Source: Halisarca cf. caerulea (lineage: Eukaryota > Porifera > Demospongiae > Chondrillida > Halisarcidae). Taken from it: 64,000 nt of DNA. The stretch is taken from the NCBI GenBank assembly GCA_963170055.1, contig CAUJGJ010000029.1, positions 275,701 through 339,700 on the forward strand. Reading direction: 5' to 3'. Position 1 is the stretch's first letter. Each line of letters starts with the position of its first letter. This document shows positions 62,512-64,000 of the stretch, one piece after another. A program made the translations under genes and the position numbers. Under the pieces are notes generated by a model. It worked only from the letters and a program-made list of their open reading frames with translations, searched no databases and was not told the DNA's origin.

Positions 62512-64000
62512 TAAAACCTATATAATATACCTTGCTGAATGTATCGTAATTCAATGTGATAGGCTCTACGATTATGTGGAATTTAGGACAACCAACATAC
62601 AAGCAGATGATTAAAATGCTGCATGAGGCTCAAAACGAGGCAATGAAGTCAGGTCTGTACACCGGCAACGTACTCTATGACATATTCAAGAGGAACTTTC
62701 CAACAGCTCAAACAATCACACGGCCCTGTCGCCTATTGAAAGCAGCAGAACGCATAGAAGCTCCTCTCAGGAATGTGCATACTAATCCTGTGGACCAAAG
62801 TTATTTTGACAAAGTTTGGATACCAAAGATTGGGGTCAATAAAAGTAAGCATGCAGCTAGCAATATATATGATGAAAATTATGAGTCAGACATAATTTAA
62901 CATAATAAGTCCATGATACATACACAACTATTTATAAACTGAGAATTTTTTATGGTATGTATATGAACTTGTTACTGTAGGTGATGAATCAATGAGTTTG
63001 CCATTGATTATTAAAAGTGAGGGATACACACTAGAAGAACTTCAAAGATCATTTAGCAATGCACAAAATATGCAGCCTGTCCTAGCCTTGCAAAAGCGAC
63101 CATCAGTAGAATTCTACAAGGAAATACATGCATTTCTAGGACGCTGGGAATATACTCGAAATGCAAGCAAAACCGCAATTGGACGCTTTTATATAGCCAT
63201 TGATCCCTATCTTAGACAGAGAGATTTTCGACCAATCAATGCATACCGCTTTGTTAGTCAACAAAAAACAGAAAGAGAGGGATTTTCAACTGAACCTCTA
63301 ATGCCAGCAGTAAAATTACAAGAGGATGCAGAACAAGATTCTGAATTGCAAATAAGCAATACAAGTGCTATCTATGAAGAACCGACAGGCAAAGAGGACC
63401 TTCCCAAAACAATGGAGGCAATAGAGGCTTTGAAATGCAAGTATGAAAGAAAGATTGGTAGTCTACAGAGACGTGCAGAGATCCGTGAGGAGGAAATTCA
63501 TGCTCTTCAGAATGAATTAGAAATGATTCTACAGACTTCAGTAGCAGATGAAAGTTTGACCGAAGATAACGATTATGAACTTCCAAATACAGATTTTCAC
63601 CAGCAAGAGAAAGAACGGTGTGACAGTCAGTACAGTCTACACACAAAATCAGGAAAATCATATTCTACTAGTACTCGTAAACTGTACTACAATTTACTTG
63701 TAGCTGGCATGCCTCCTGGAAACATATCCCCAACTATAAAGATCATTCTACAGCAGTTTTTACCAGATACTGATATTTCTGCAATAAAATTGCCTAAGCA
63801 AAGTTGTGCACAGTATATGCGAAGGGATGAACTGAAAACAATAAATGATGTTCATAAAGCCATAACACTCACAAAGGATTCTGGCCCCTTTCATCTCAAT
63901 TCAGATGGCACAACACTTAAGCAGCACAAAATAGCCACAGCAACAATCAACAATCTTGTCTTGTCAGTTCATGAATTACCCAGTGGAGCAGCAGAACAAA
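62227..64000 (+). CDS. Large protein of an unnamed, probably transposon-derived family; 3' end outside window
   Basis: Exon 1 (62,227 to about 62,498 or 62,511) encodes DIAAWRAAIGSWY, then a hydrophobic run and ILGGIESNPGP, a 2A-like end with Gly in place of the usual Asp. Exon 2 (62,564-62,844) and exon 3 (62,981 to the edge) join in phase through GTAAGC and TGTAG. The exon 1-2 junction is unresolved: the strong donor at 62,512 gives the wrong phase, a weaker GTGAAC at 62,499 fits. Exon 3 has a coiled coil (EALKCKYERKIGSLQRR onward), then LYYNLLVAGMPPGNI, SCAQYMRRDELKT and HLNSDGTTLKQHKI. The last motifs recur in many uncharacterised sponge and cnidarian proteins, as far as I recall, and resemble the start of a DDE/RNase H-like strand. 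Confidence 0.55.

Overview
The window is eukaryotic nuclear DNA from an early-branching animal, most likely a sponge and possibly a cnidarian. It is AT-rich and has GT-AG introns, long dinucleotide microsatellites and dense transposons. Its coding families (an RNF213-type protein, DUF6589, BEN, and a leader with an NPGP motif) are typical of such genomes. No operons, CRISPR arrays, tRNA or rRNA genes were seen. The species call is inference only.

Host gene. One large minus-strand gene resembling RNF213 (mysterin) runs from about 48.36 kb to beyond the left edge. I can chain 17 exons, about 1,446 codons, and all 16 junctions agree in reading phase; one acceptor was chosen partly for phase. The encoded part is a Ser/Lys-rich linker, a CBM20-like module and the N-terminal arm. 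The AAA+ motor and RING end lie outside the window. Its introns hold most of the transposons, including one intron of about 22 kb (13,503-35,499).

Mobile DNA, left to right. TA- and TTAA-flanked MITEs lie at 3.6, 5.3, 15.0, 16.1 and 17.4 kb. A 1.2-kb MITE family with CGCATGTGG ends and 2-bp target duplications has seven two-ended members (9,991; 11,603; 18,777; 24,488; 44,604; 55,350; 56,569) and two one-ended remnants. A triple nest fills 20.6-31.5 kb: a Gypsy-type LTR element with a 1.25-kb MITE in its 5' LTR, and a 1.2-kb MITE in its 3' LTR. That second MITE carries a 5.8-kb DNA transposon encoding a DUF6589 protein and a RecQ-type helicase in convergent orientation. A decayed Tc1-like pseudogene, a hAT-like element and paired MITEs occupy 37-49 kb.

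Right part. A 4.4-kb TA-flanked element (49,772-54,186) carries a Tc1-like transposase and, divergently, a BEN-domain gene. Another Tc1-like element has broken its transposase. Region 58.3-60.5 kb is a set of direct and inverted repeats ending at a LINE fragment. From 62.2 kb a plus-strand gene of an unnamed, probably transposon-related family starts with an NPGP leader and runs off the right edge.

The two best candidates for undescribed systems are the DUF6589/RecQ transposon and the Tc1-type transposon with a BEN-domain partner. A third is the MITE family, which keeps an internal inverted-repeat module at a fixed offset from one end.
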